A DNA stretch of 64,000 nucleotides from Spirosoma lacussanchae (GTDB taxonomy: Bacteria > Bacteroidota > Bacteroidia > Cytophagales > Spirosomataceae). How positions within the stretch are numbered: the stretch's first letter is position 1; each line of letters opens with the position of its first letter. Shown piece after piece: positions 43,762 through 52,450 of this stretch. The notes beneath the pieces are model-generated. The model was not told the DNA's origin. It searched no databases and was given only the letters and a program-made list of their open reading frames with translations. The stretch spans positions 62,001 through 126,000 of the forward strand of contig NZ_SWJG01000001.1 of the NCBI RefSeq assembly GCF_005870035.1. Direction: 5' to 3'. The position numbers were made by a program, and so were the translations under genes.

Positions 43762-44328
43762 CTACGCCCGATCGGCCAGGCGGGCCTGTCTACCAGTCAG
43801 TTGACGTACCAGTCCGTACAGGATCAGTCCGAGCACCACCACCGATACGCCCCATTTCAGGTTAGTGAAGACCGAACAGAGCGAGGCAACCGTGGCCGAC
43901 GAGGGCGGGTAAGTCTGGAGCAGGTACACGATGCAGGCGTTTTCGAGCAGGTCGAACCCCATAATACCCAGCGGCAGCACGTTTACAAGCCGGAACGACG
44001 CGTAGGGCCGGCGCCGGAACAACATCGACAGAATGATGCAAAACAGAAACGTGTAGATAAACGGATACGCCAGGTCGGCGGTAAGCTCGCCCTGGGCGTA
44101 GACAGCCCGGCCTTCGGGGCCGTATGCCGCTACCATCTGCCGAATGCGGTCGGGATCGTAGCCGGTAAGCAGATCAATCGGGCCAATGGGCCGACCGGCC
44201 AGTGTGTTCATGCGTTCTTCCAGGCTTTTGAACACATAGACCGGAAAAGGTACGTACAGAACAACCGCCAGCAAGAGCGTTTTCCAGGACGCGATGCGGT
44301 AGAAAAAATGAGATAAGTTATTGGCCAT
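43762..44328 (-). CDS. four-helix membrane protein, unknown function
   Basis: Protein of 188 residues with about four hydrophobic helices ('WKTLLLAVVLYVPFPVYVF', 'AYPFIYTFLFCIILSMLF', 'VLPLGIMGFDLLENACIVYL', 'GVSVVVLGLILYGLV'). I do not recognise a named family. ATG at 44328 chosen; the longer frame to 44376 would run into the upstream OPT gene's 3' end. Starts 28 bases after OPT stop and is probably co-transcribed. Confidence 0.72.
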   Translation of the reverse strand: MANNLSHFFYRIASWKTLLLAVVLYVPFPVYVFKSLEERMNTLAGRPIGPIDLLTGYDPDRIRQMVAAYGPEGRAVYAQGELTADLAYPFIYTFLFCIILSMLFRRRPYASFRLVNVLPLGIMGFDLLENACIVYLLQTYPPSSATVASLCSVFTNLKWGVSVVVLGLILYGLVRQLTGRQARLADRA

Positions 44329-44356
44329 GAGTAAGGTAGGGTATGTTGCCGGAAAG

Positions 44357-46399
44357 CTAACGCTTTGTGGCAACACGTCCTAACAGCGCGGCCAGCCCGG
44401 CAAACGCCAGCGCCCCCAGCAGCAGGTATCCTCCCTCACCCAGCACACCTGCCAGCGCCGGTTCAAGCGTCAGGCCCGCCAGGCTGTTGAAAATGGTATC
44501 GTTGACCGACAGCAGTGCCACCGCCACCCCCGCCAGCGCGCCCCCCGCTACCAGACCCGTAGCAAACAGATTCCCCTTGCCCAGATCGGGGTCTTCATCA
44601 ACGGTGCCGCTGCGTCTGGCGTTCCAGTCGACAATGGCCTTGACCAGACCACCCGCAAAAATGGGCAGGGTTGTCGATAGGGGCAGGTACAAACCCACGG
44701 CAAACGCCAGGGCGCTTACGCCCACCAGCTCGAACACAAAAGCGGTAAAGGCGCCCACCAGCACAAACTGCCAGTCGAGGTTGAACGACAACAATCCTTT
44801 AATGAGTGTGGCCATGAGGGTACCCTGCGGAGCCGGAAACTTGTCGGAGCCAATGGCGTGGGTGATGCCCTGCGCAACCAGGTCGGGCGTGGGTGTGTCG
44901 AGAATCTTCACGGTAGCGCCAACCACCAGCGACGAAACAATGACACCAATAAACAGGGCCAGCTGCTGGTAGCGGGGAGTCGCGCCGACGAGGTAGCCGG
45001 TCTTCAGATCCTGCGAAGTAGCACCGGCATTGGCGGCCGCCACGCAGATCATACTACCCACAACCAGCACCGCCGGTTCGTACAGATTTCCCGTCAGGCC
45101 GAAGCCGATAAAGACCAGGGCGGTGCCCATGATGGTGGCAATGGTCATGCCCGACACCGGCGACGACGACGACCCGATCAGACCCACAATCCGACTGGCT
45201 ACGGTAACGAAGAAAAAGCCAAAGACAATAACCAGGACGGCAATGAGCAACTTCGTCAGCACCGAGTCGCCCGGAATCTGTGGCAGAATGACCATCAGCG
45301 CGATCAGTACTGCGCTGCCAATAATCACCACCCGAACGCTCAGGTCCTGCTCCGTACGGGCCAGGGTAGTGGTTGGATTCGACGTCGTGCTGCCGCTACC
45401 CACCCCGCTAAAGCTCTGGCGGAACGACGATACGATGGTCGGTATGGTTTTCAGCAGGGTCATAAACCCACCGGCCGTAACAGCACCGGCACCGATCTGG
45501 CGGATGTAAGCCCGGTATATGGCGGCTGCTGTGTCAGAGAACGCATGGGTCTGCGGATTCCACCCGCCCGGCCCACCCGCCGTTTGCAGGTCGGCGAGGT
45601 AACCCAGTTTCTGGAGCTGCAACGCAATGGTATCGCCCGGCACAACCGACGCCAGCAGCGGAATCAGACCAAGCCAGGCCAGAATACCACCCCCGACCAG
45701 CACCGCCGAGATTCGGAAGCCAATGATATACCCAACCCCCAGGTACTCCGGCGTAATCTCACCGGCTACCTGCGCCGACGGAAAATAGCGGTTCGTTTGT
45801 CGGGTGGCCCAGACCGGTACTTCGGCAATAACGTGCAGCACTTTTTGCAGAAACGCGTAGAGCAGCGCCACGCCCAGCCCCTGGTAAGCGGTTTTGGCAA
45901 AGTCGCCCCCGCGTTCGCCCGCCATCAGGACCGACGCGCAGGCTGTTCCTTCGGGGTAGGGGAGGGTGCCGTGTTCCTGTACGATGAGCGACCGGCGCAG
46001 GGGTATCATCATCAAGACCCCCACCAGCCCGCCCAGAATCGACAGGGTCAGGATAGTCCAGTAGTTAAAGAAGCCGGTGCCGATGCCATCGGTCAGGAAC
46101 AGAAAGCCCGGCATCGTGAAAACTACGCCGGAGGCAATACTTTCGCCGGCCGACCCCGTCGTTTGAATGATGTTGTTTTCGAGAATGGTCGTGTTCAGAA
46201 ACCGCCGGCCCAGCGAGATAGCCAGCACCGCAATCGGAATAGAGGCCGAGACCGATAACCCAGCTTTCAGCGACAGGTAAACGGTAGCGGCTCCGAACAG
46301 CACCCCAAATACGGAGCCGGTAATGATGGCTTTCAGGGTAAACTCGGCGGGCGATTCGGAAGCAGGAATGAAGGGTTTATGCGTAGGTTCAGTAAGCAT
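44357..46399 (-). CDS. OPT family oligopeptide transporter
   Basis: Integral membrane transporter of 680 residues with roughly 14-16 helices. 'AEFTLKAIITGSVFGVLFGA', 'YLSLKAGLSVSASIPIAVLA', 'NNIIQTTGSAGESIASGVVF' and 'QDLKTGYLVGATPRYQQLAL' are typical of OPT (oligopeptide/metal-chelate) proteins. It is predicted to import peptides or siderophore-like chelates by proton coupling. ATG at 46399 begins just before the first helix region; a longer frame to 46510 has no supporting feature. Confidence 0.9.
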   Translation of the reverse strand: MLTEPTHKPFIPASESPAEFTLKAIITGSVFGVLFGAATVYLSLKAGLSVSASIPIAVLAISLGRRFLNTTILENNIIQTTGSAGESIASGVVFTMPGFLFLTDGIGTGFFNYWTILTLSILGGLVGVLMMIPLRRSLIVQEHGTLPYPEGTACASVLMAGERGGDFAKTAYQGLGVALLYAFLQKVLHVIAEVPVWATRQTNRYFPSAQVAGEITPEYLGVGYIIGFRISAVLVGGGILAWLGLIPLLASVVPGDTIALQLQKLGYLADLQTAGGPGGWNPQTHAFSDTAAAIYRAYIRQIGAGAVTAGGFMTLLKTIPTIVSSFRQSFSGVGSGSTTSNPTTTLARTEQDLSVRVVIIGSAVLIALMVILPQIPGDSVLTKLLIAVLVIVFGFFFVTVASRIVGLIGSSSSPVSGMTIATIMGTALVFIGFGLTGNLYEPAVLVVGSMICVAAANAGATSQDLKTGYLVGATPRYQQLALFIGVIVSSLVVGATVKILDTPTPDLVAQGITHAIGSDKFPAPQGTLMATLIKGLLSFNLDWQFVLVGAFTAFVFELVGVSALAFAVGLYLPLSTTLPIFAGGLVKAIVDWNARRSGTVDEDPDLGKGNLFATGLVAGGALAGVAVALLSVNDTIFNSLAGLTLEPALAGVLGEGGYLLLGALAFAGLAALLGRVATKR

Positions 46400-46550
46400 A
46401 GATGAAGGATTTATCCGGCCTTCAGCGCTGATTAGCCACGCGTAATTGACGCGCAGCCGACCCGTGCCGGTTTCTGACCGTTGAGCAATGTAAAGCAAAC
46501 CCCTTGACATTTTCTAACGAAATGACCAACTTTGTTCACACAAGCTCCAC

Positions 46551-46626
46551 GCGGGAGTAGCTCAGTTGGTAGAGCGGCAGCTTCCCAAGCTGCAGGCCGT
46601 GGGTTCGAGACCCATTTCCCGCTCCA
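46551..46626 (+). tRNA. tRNA-Gly (anticodon CCC)
   Basis: Acceptor GCGGGAG/TTCCCGC (one G-U pair), D-arm GCTC...GAGC, anticodon stem GCAGC/GCTGC around TTCCCAA (anticodon CCC), T-arm GTGGGTTCGAGACCCAT, encoded CCA. Its 3' 26 bases recur at 48319-48344. Confidence 0.95.
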
Positions 46627-46640
46627 GTATTGTTTATCGT

Positions 46641-46680
46641 CAGGCACTTGCGAAGGAATCGTAAGTGCCTGATTTTTTTC
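46641..46680 (+). terminator. terminator of tRNA-Gly(CCC)
   Basis: CAGGCACTT (46641-46649) pairs with AAGTGCCTG (46663-46671), followed by ATTTTTTTC. Confidence 0.8.
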
Positions 46681-46721
46681 GCCGACTTAGGTCCATCGAA
46701 ACGTAGCTAACTGTATTCTGG

Positions 46722-48137
46722 CTAATTCGCAATGGGATTTCGCCTGGACGACATGTTCCAGGTCAGGCCGAAAAACCACCCTCCCAACGTCTGCGTGGTA
46801 GTGGGGAACTGCGCCCCCGAAAAGTCGTATGCGTTGGTTTTGTCGCTGTACGGCTCTTGTGCTGCTTCGTAAGGTTTCTGAAGTCGGGTCACCGGTCCAA
46901 CGGCGTAGCCTGTGGTGAGCACCATGCGCTGACTATTGCCTACAATCAGGCTACCACCAAGCATAAGCGTATAACGACCAGTAGCGTTGAGCGAAGCACC
47001 GACTGAGAGTGCCGGGGCCAGCGCTCCTCTAAACCAGGGTCGGGTATGATAACAATGCAACAACGCCCCAACGCCAATGGTGGCAAGAGCCGGTTTCTCA
47101 AGCACCGGCACTTTACGAGCCGTTGCTGCCGTGGTTGAAGACGTGGGCTCATCCGCAACCGCAGGATTTAGTACATTACTATCGATCGCCAGATAAGTAT
47201 GATCGACTAAACGGCTAACGATCAGCCCCGTTGATACATTCATCCGAAAGTTGCCGTATACCGGAATGTCAATAACCGGTAAGCTAACTTCAGACCCGCC
47301 TATAAACTGTTTTTTGACCTCAAATCGGATGTAATCTTTGTCGCGGGCGGGCATGGTGGGGCCACGCACTATCGAACCTGCCCGTAATGAAAACCATTGA
47401 TCCAATTCGGCCTGAATTTCTGTTAGCTGAGTTTCACTATCAACTCGAAGCTGATCTTCAGCATCCAGTTTAGCCAGTAGCTGTTGCTGTAATGAGATTA
47501 ATTCAGTTCGGCTCAGGGTTGAATTAGGAACATTCTGGTCTAAGATCTCATCAATCCCGGCTGACGACAGACATGGTTCTGCCAGAAGCTTCCGGCGAGT
47601 CTCTCGCAGAAAGACCAGGTAGGTAGTAAGCAAGGATTGCGATTTTCGCACAGCTTCTTCAATGTTGGCTCTGTTTACAGTGACGGTGCTATCAGCCTGA
47701 CCGCCCGCTCCCATCATTTGGGAAAAACTGTCTAGGTTTAGGCCAGCTGCTTCCTTGATGCCAGCGTCTGGCGTCTCGCCGACTGGTGTTGTGGCCAGTT
47801 CTGATAAAGGCGATGCGTTGACTACGTAGTCGTTTTGTAAGCCGATGGTAGTCAGGGTAACGGAGTAATTGGCTGGATTTGTGTTCAATATGCGCATGCG
47901 CACATTGTCGGTGGCCCTGAAAAACTGCCACCTCCTTTCTGCTTTCAGTTTGCCTGTTGTATATCTTAACCGCAATGAGGATTCGTTCTCTGACGCACAA
48001 AGGTCATAATCCAGAACGGCATCATCGCTCTGCGTTGCGCTATTAACAGCCGCAAAGCCGGCGGCCTCTGGGGTGCCCTGTGCCAGGCAGGACGTACTAA
48101 TCAGGCATAGTAGGAAAAGACAATAGATCGTTTTCAT
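46722..48137 (-). CDS. hypothetical exported protein, possible outer-membrane barrel
   Basis: Protein of 471 residues with a signal peptide ('MKTIYCLFLLCLISTSCLAQ'; either signal peptidase I or a lipobox at TSC is possible). The middle (~150-260) is helical and charged, probably coiled coil ('SRTELISLQQQLLAKLDAED'). The C-terminal ~200 residues alternate hydrophobic and polar residues and end in 'LGGWFFGLTWNMSSRRNPIAN', as in beta-barrels. I do not recognise the family. It is the only gene in the 1.7-kb segment between tRNA-Gly and the duplicated tRNA end, on the strand opposite to the tRNA. Confidence 0.7.
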   Translation of the reverse strand: MKTIYCLFLLCLISTSCLAQGTPEAAGFAAVNSATQSDDAVLDYDLCASENESSLRLRYTTGKLKAERRWQFFRATDNVRMRILNTNPANYSVTLTTIGLQNDYVVNASPLSELATTPVGETPDAGIKEAAGLNLDSFSQMMGAGGQADSTVTVNRANIEEAVRKSQSLLTTYLVFLRETRRKLLAEPCLSSAGIDEILDQNVPNSTLSRTELISLQQQLLAKLDAEDQLRVDSETQLTEIQAELDQWFSLRAGSIVRGPTMPARDKDYIRFEVKKQFIGGSEVSLPVIDIPVYGNFRMNVSTGLIVSRLVDHTYLAIDSNVLNPAVADEPTSSTTAATARKVPVLEKPALATIGVGALLHCYHTRPWFRGALAPALSVGASLNATGRYTLMLGGSLIVGNSQRMVLTTGYAVGPVTRLQKPYEAAQEPYSDKTNAYDFSGAQFPTTTQTLGGWFFGLTWNMSSRRNPIAN

Positions 48138-48318
48138 GGGATTACAAAAGAATGGTTCGTACTGACAAACAACGCTCTTTCATAAGCCGAAACCGCCGGG
48201 GTATTGCCCGTATTGATCCACAGTATAATTCCCCTATTTTCTCCTAAAGACACCCAGTGAACTATCCCTGATCCGTAACAACAGATCTCCTTTTCATTTG
48301 TACCTCTACAGGGCTAAG
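48138..48318. other. intergenic sequence before the tRNA remnant
   Basis: About 180 bases upstream of the 471-residue protein gene. It should contain that gene's minus-strand promoter; only weak candidates are seen. No coding or repeat structure is apparent. Confidence 0.4.
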
Positions 48319-48344
48319 GTGGGTTCGAGACCCATTTTCTGCTC
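48319..48344 (+). pseudogene. tRNA-Gly 3'-end fragment (T-arm and acceptor), candidate attachment-site remnant
   Basis: The first 19 bases are identical to 46599-46617 of tRNA-Gly(CCC) (GTGGGTTCGAGACCCATTT), and five of the next seven also match. No 5' tRNA half is present. It is followed by its own terminator hairpin (48359-48378, then CTTTTTG), as a real tRNA 3' end would be. Confidence 0.75.
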
Positions 48345-48358
48345 TGGTTTTGAAAGGA

Positions 48359-48384
48359 CCTGTTCGTAACCGAACGGGGCTTTT
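48359..48384 (+). terminator. terminator following the tRNA fragment
   Basis: CCTGTTCG pairs with CGAACGGG (one G-U) around TAAC, then GCTTTTTG. Confidence 0.65.
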
Positions 48385-48470
48385 TGTTTTCGTTGGTTTC
48401 GTGAACAATCCCCTTTTTCAATAGGTTAAGTCGGAAGAAACAGGTTATCAACCCCTGTTCGCTCAACGCT

Positions 48471-49043
48471 ATGGAACGGAACACGAATCACACACAACGC
48501 TGGTGGCTGATGATTGGCCGGGGCGTTTTATATGTCCTCATCGGGGCAACCATGTTTTTCTTCGCCAGTTCGTACTCGGCCCAGTCGGGTCATATACTGG
48601 GCGTGCTGGCCGTACTGGCTGGTGTTTGCCAGCTGATTTTCTCGTTTTCGAACCAGCGCGATGAGAAAAACAACCTCTGGGGCATTCTGCACGGCGTTAC
48701 CGACGTTGCCTTCGGGGTAGCCATCTTCGTTTTTTCAGAGGGTACCATCAAAGGATTTGTTGATGTGCTGGGTTTCTGGGCTATGATGTATGCGTTTCTG
48801 CAGGCGGTTCAGGCTATGTACTCGTTCCTGGCCGCGCGCGGAGCCGGTACCGTCAGCGGAACCAGCCTTGTCCACTTCCTCAACGTATTGACCGCCGGGG
48901 CCCTGGCCTTTACCTTACTGCTGCGGCCCGCCGGCTTCGATAATTCGCTCGGGTTTATCGGCGTTTTTCCCATTGTGCTGGGCGCGCTCATTATCGTGCT
49001 GACGCAGCAGATGCGGGCGCAGGTAGCGCAACGCTATCACTAA
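48471..49043 (+). CDS. HdeD-like DUF308 membrane protein
   Basis: Membrane protein of 190 residues with about six helices arranged as repeated pairs: 'GRGVLYVLIGATMFFFASSY', 'ILGVLAVLAGVCQLIFSF', 'GILHGVTDVAFGVAIFVFSE', 'DVLGFWAMMYAFLQAVQAMY'. This is the HdeD/DUF308 pattern; HdeD is linked to acid resistance in E. coli but a role here is unproven. It ends at a 23-base-pair hairpin. Confidence 0.82.
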   Translation: MERNTNHTQRWWLMIGRGVLYVLIGATMFFFASSYSAQSGHILGVLAVLAGVCQLIFSFSNQRDEKNNLWGILHGVTDVAFGVAIFVFSEGTIKGFVDVLGFWAMMYAFLQAVQAMYSFLAARGAGTVSGTSLVHFLNVLTAGALAFTLLLRPAGFDNSLGFIGVFPIVLGALIIVLTQQMRAQVAQRYH

Positions 49044-49054
49044 CCGAACGCGCT

Positions 49055-49104
49055 GAAACAAGCGAGGGGGGCAGAAAATAATTTCTGCCCCCCTCGCTTG
49101 TTTC
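49055..49104. terminator. 23-base-pair bidirectional terminator
   Basis: Perfect stem 49055-49077 with 49082-49104 (core GCGAGGGGGGCAGAAA), 4-base loop, between convergent genes ending at 49043 and 49107. It is the longest perfect hairpin noted in the window. Confidence 0.92.
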
Positions 49105-49106
49105 GT

Positions 49107-50567
49107 TTAGTCAACCAGGCTCTGCTGCTGGCGTACCTGCTGGCCAATGGGTACGTATTCGACCTCGCAGGGGTACCCAAACAGGCAGTTGTCTTTGATG
49201 CGCTGGGCTACCCGGTCGGGTACCATGGACTCCCAGCCGTCTTCACCCCGCTGAATCATTTCGAGTACGCTGTCGGTCGAGATGTGCAGATTCGCTTCGT
49301 TGTAGTCACGGATGTCTTCGATCTTGTCGTTCCGAACCAGGTACTGGTACAGCGGCTCCAGCGTCGGGGGCAGCTGAAAATCGTTGCAGGTATAAACCGC
49401 GTCGTTTCGCAGGGTCGGGTAAACGAACAGCTTCACCTTCCGGCTGAACAGGGTGGCGAACCCTTCCAGAATACCGCCCGGCAAAAACTCATAATGGCCT
49501 TCTTCAAAGATGTATTCGAGGTTCGGGATACCGACCGTAAGCCCGATCTTGAGCCGCGTAAGCCGCGCCAGATACGCCACCAGTCGGTAATACTCCAGGT
49601 AATTGGAGATCATCACGGCCTGCCCCATCGAGCACAGAATATCGACCCGGTCGAGGAAGTCTTTCTCGTCGATACCCTGGTCGCTGGCTTTCAGGTTATG
49701 CAGGGTTAGCTCGGCCATCGATACGACCTTGCTTTCGTCGACATCGGGTTCGGCCTTGAACTGCTTCAGCCCATTCTCGATCATGTCGAGCTGAACGTTG
49801 GTCAGGGGCCGCAGCCGTCCGCGCATGACCAGGATGTGTTTCTTGTAGAGAGCCTCGGAAGGCTGCAGTACCTGCCCGTCGGGTCCGAAGAGGGCCGCGT
49901 CGGTAAAGCCGTTTTTGACCAGGTGCAGGCTCATCAGCCGGTTGTCGACCTCGGCAAAATCGGGGCCGCTAAACCGGATCATGTCGATCTGGATGCGCTC
50001 CGGCGCGAGATCGTCCATGAGCGAGAGCACCAGCGTTTCGGGCGATTTGGCGTAGTAATAGCAGCCGTAAATCAGGTTCACCCCAATGACGCCCAGCGCC
50101 TGCTGCTGCAGTACGTTCTCGTTGTCGAGCATCCGGACGTGAATGATCACATCATTGTAGCCCGACTGGGGCGTTAGCTGAAACCGGCAGCCAATCCAGC
50201 CGTGGGCGTCGTTGGTTTTCTGGAAGTTGAGAGCCGCTACGGTATTGGCAAAGGCAAAGAAGGTCGTATCGGGGCCGCGTTTTTCGGCCAGGCGTTTTTC
50301 CAGCAGGCTGTATTCTTTATTGAGCATTTTCACCAGCCGCGATTCAACCACGTAGCGGCCGCTTTCTTCAACGCCGTAGATCGAGTCGCTGAAGGTCATA
50401 TCATAGGCCGACATTGTCTTGGCAATGGTACCCGACGAGCCGCCCGCTTTGAAAAACATGGCCGCTGTTTCCTGGCCGGCACCGATTTCGGCAAACGAGC
50501 CGTATATCTTCCGATCGAGGTTGACGCGTAATGCTTTCTGCTTCGTGCCTATATTCTTCTCGTACAT
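49107..50567 (-). CDS. conserved protein of unknown function ('GSFAEIGAGQE' family)
   Basis: Soluble protein of 486 residues from ATG 50567, no signal peptide. The N-terminus 'GTKQKALRVNLDRKIYGSFA' and 'GTIAKTMSAYDMTFSDSIYG' match a family I recall from cyanobacteria and Bacteroidota, sometimes labelled nicotinamide-nucleotide adenylyltransferase or TonB-related in databases without evidence; no HxGH nucleotidyltransferase motif is visible here. The C-terminal part has 'RTEVE'-like charged segments and 'YVPIGQQVRQQQSLVD'. The N-terminal 'AEIGAGQETAAMFFKAG' region could be a nucleotide-binding loop, which is only a guess. Monocistronic, between two hairpins. Confidence 0.75.
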   Translation of the reverse strand: MYEKNIGTKQKALRVNLDRKIYGSFAEIGAGQETAAMFFKAGGSSGTIAKTMSAYDMTFSDSIYGVEESGRYVVESRLVKMLNKEYSLLEKRLAEKRGPDTTFFAFANTVAALNFQKTNDAHGWIGCRFQLTPQSGYNDVIIHVRMLDNENVLQQQALGVIGVNLIYGCYYYAKSPETLVLSLMDDLAPERIQIDMIRFSGPDFAEVDNRLMSLHLVKNGFTDAALFGPDGQVLQPSEALYKKHILVMRGRLRPLTNVQLDMIENGLKQFKAEPDVDESKVVSMAELTLHNLKASDQGIDEKDFLDRVDILCSMGQAVMISNYLEYYRLVAYLARLTRLKIGLTVGIPNLEYIFEEGHYEFLPGGILEGFATLFSRKVKLFVYPTLRNDAVYTCNDFQLPPTLEPLYQYLVRNDKIEDIRDYNEANLHISTDSVLEMIQRGEDGWESMVPDRVAQRIKDNCLFGYPCEVEYVPIGQQVRQQQSLVD

Positions 50568-50674
50568 GATGGTGGTGCTTATGTTGATAAAGATACGATG
50601 CAAAACTACAAAACCGATGTGGCCCCTGAGGTCTCAACGCTTGTTATGGAATTGTTGTTTTGCCGCGTACCACT

Positions 50675-50710
50675 CAGGCCGTACGGGTTACTGGTAACCC
50701 GTACGGCCTG
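50675..50710. terminator. terminator downstream of yraN
   Basis: Perfect 17-base-pair stem (CAGGCCGTACGGGTTAC and complement) with only a TG loop. Nine bases after the yraN stop on the minus strand. Confidence 0.8.
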
Positions 50711-50718
50711 TTTCCCCA

Positions 50719-51072
50719 TCAGCAGAACGCATCTTCTAGGTGTTTGATTCGGACCTCATTCATGGCGATGGTGACGGCTATAATGTCGAAACGGACGTCG
50801 TAGGGCCAGTTTTGGGCGAAGATGTAGTGCTCGGCCGTTTTCATAACGAGCCGGGCTTTGGTGTAGTTGACAAACTCCTCCGGGTTGCCGTAGCTGACAT
50901 TGGTACGGGTCTTGACCTCCACGAATACCATCAGCTTGTCTTTGCGGGCAATCAGATCGATCTCGGCATGCTGGTGCCGGTAGTTGGTGGCTACAATCTG
51001 ATAGCCGTTGTCCAGGAGATAGCGGGCGGCTTCGGCTTCGCCCTGTTTACCGGTTTCATTGTGCTGTGCCAT
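50719..51072 (-). CDS. yraN: YraN/UPF0102 family endonuclease-like protein
   Basis: Protein of 117 residues with the restriction-endonuclease-like core of UPF0102: 'GKQGEAEAARYLLDNGYQIV', 'HAEIDLIARKDKLMVFVEVK' (E-x-D and ExK nuclease motif) and 'RFDIIAV'. Relatives often lie next to rnhB, not so here. Function is unproven; a DNA-processing role is inferred. Divergent from lipB, 92 bases away. Confidence 0.9.
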   Translation of the reverse strand: MAQHNETGKQGEAEAARYLLDNGYQIVATNYRHQHAEIDLIARKDKLMVFVEVKTRTNVSYGNPEEFVNYTKARLVMKTAEHYIFAQNWPYDVRFDIIAVTIAMNEVRIKHLEDAFC

Positions 51073-51164
51073 GGGGTAGGGGTTAGTTACGGACAGGAAA
51101 TCGAACGAAAGAGGCCGATTCTGGTGTTATTTGAGGAGGTGGAAGCAGACTTCCGCGTAAAGGA

Positions 51165-51953
51165 ATGAATACACGCATCAATAAGCAAGTTGTCGTAGAA
51201 AATCTGGGACTGATTGATTATCAGGCTGCCTGGGACGAACAGGAGCGCCTGTTTGCGCAGATTGTGGCGCAGAAAGTGCAGAACCGCGAATGCCCGGATA
51301 CGGAGCAGGTGCCCACGCCCAACTACCTCTTGTTTTGCGAACATCCCCATGTCTATACGTTGGGAACGAGCGGAAGTATTGATAATCTGCTGGTCGATGA
51401 AGAGCGGCTGGCGGCTGACTACGGTGCTACATTTTTTAAAATCCGGCGCGGTGGCGATATCACCTACCACGGCCCCGGCCAACTGGTTGGTTACCCTATT
51501 CTGGATTTAGCCAACTTTTTTACGGACATTCACCGCTATATGCGGTTGCTGGAAGAAGGCATTATCCGAACGCTGGCCGATTACGGACTGCGGGCGGGCC
51601 GGGTAGAAGGGGTGGGCGCTGACCGGCTGACCGGCGTTTGGCTCGATTATGACGGGGGCCCCAGGCCGCGAAAAATCTGCGCTATGGGCGTAAAAGCCAG
51701 CCGCTGGGTAACGATGCACGGATTTGCGTTGAACGTCAATACAGATTTGTCGTATTTTGGCCATATTGTCCCCTGTGGTATCAGCGATAAGGCTGTAACC
51801 TCGCTGGCCGCCGAACTGGGGCATACCGTACCGCTCAGCGAAGTGGCCGGTCGGGTGAAACAGCACCTGGCCGATTTATTTGAGATGGAGTTGATTCAAC
51901 AGGAAAAAACGCAGCCGAACGAAACGGCAACCGCTGTTTCTGGCACGTTGTGA
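51165..51953 (+). CDS. lipB: lipoyl(octanoyl) transferase
   Basis: Transfers octanoate from ACP to lipoyl domains, the first step of lipoate synthesis. The 262-residue length fits the family. Motifs: 'RRGGDITYHGPGQLVGYPIL' (substrate pocket), 'KICAMGVKASRWVTMHGFAL' (catalytic Lys) and 'IVPCGISDKAVTSLA' (catalytic Cys). ATG at 51165 chosen. The next two genes follow within 50 bases and may share the transcript. Confidence 0.96.
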   Translation: MNTRINKQVVVENLGLIDYQAAWDEQERLFAQIVAQKVQNRECPDTEQVPTPNYLLFCEHPHVYTLGTSGSIDNLLVDEERLAADYGATFFKIRRGGDITYHGPGQLVGYPILDLANFFTDIHRYMRLLEEGIIRTLADYGLRAGRVEGVGADRLTGVWLDYDGGPRPRKICAMGVKASRWVTMHGFALNVNTDLSYFGHIVPCGISDKAVTSLAAELGHTVPLSEVAGRVKQHLADLFEMELIQQEKTQPNETATAVSGTL

Positions 51954-51996
51954 GGCACATACCCGCACCGGCTGGCTGGGCTCAGGAAATCAGGTA

Positions 51997-52401
51997 ATGA
52001 AAAAAGATATTAATTTTTTGCCCGTTGAGGGCGTACAGATTGTGATTGCCCGCAAAGAGAATACGGTTGGCGGGTATGACTGGCAGGTTTTTTTAATCAA
52101 CCAGAACGACGTACCGATCCGGACGGTTTTCGTAACCTCGAAAGGATACGGGCTCAAAGATGATGAAGAGCAGAAAACCTCTACGCTGCGGCACTTCTTT
52201 GTGGAAGTACAGCCCGGCGCGCACGAAGTCGTTGAAACCATCATGCCCGATGTGTTTCATCTGAACAATGAATATTGGGTGAGTTACTATATTGATAATC
52301 AAATATTCGACAAGAAATTCATCTTTGTTCCCGATAGCATCGTTGAGGATAACCTCGTTACGGTGCCGGCCCTGGGGCTGGAGGGAATCCTGCACGAATG
52401 A
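51997..52401 (+). CDS. conserved hypothetical protein
   Basis: Soluble 134-residue protein ('MKKDINFLPVEGVQIVIARK...NTVGGYDWQVFLINQNDVPI'), beta-rich by pattern, no signal peptide. It looks like a small Bacteroidota-conserved family; I do not know its function. Sits 43 bases after lipB and 49 bases before the exonuclease-like gene. Confidence 0.72.
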   Translation: MKKDINFLPVEGVQIVIARKENTVGGYDWQVFLINQNDVPIRTVFVTSKGYGLKDDEEQKTSTLRHFFVEVQPGAHEVVETIMPDVFHLNNEYWVSYYIDNQIFDKKFIFVPDSIVEDNLVTVPALGLEGILHE

Positions 52402-52450
52402 TGGCCAGCCTGCTGCGGTGGGCATACTGACCAAACAACCCTGAACCCCG

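Noticed and set aside
44858..46258. Plus-strand open frame of 466 codons opposite the OPT transporter
   Set aside because: Its translation is rich in His, Arg, Gln and Asn, typical of a complement of hydrophobic codons, and the opposite frame is a clear transporter.
48319..48344. A second functional tRNA
   Set aside because: Only the T-arm and acceptor side are present; no D-arm or anticodon stem can be formed upstream.
49107..50567. Nicotinamide-nucleotide adenylyltransferase function for the 486-residue protein
   Set aside because: Database labels of that kind come to mind, but no HxGH or ISSTxxR motif is visible, so the function is left open.
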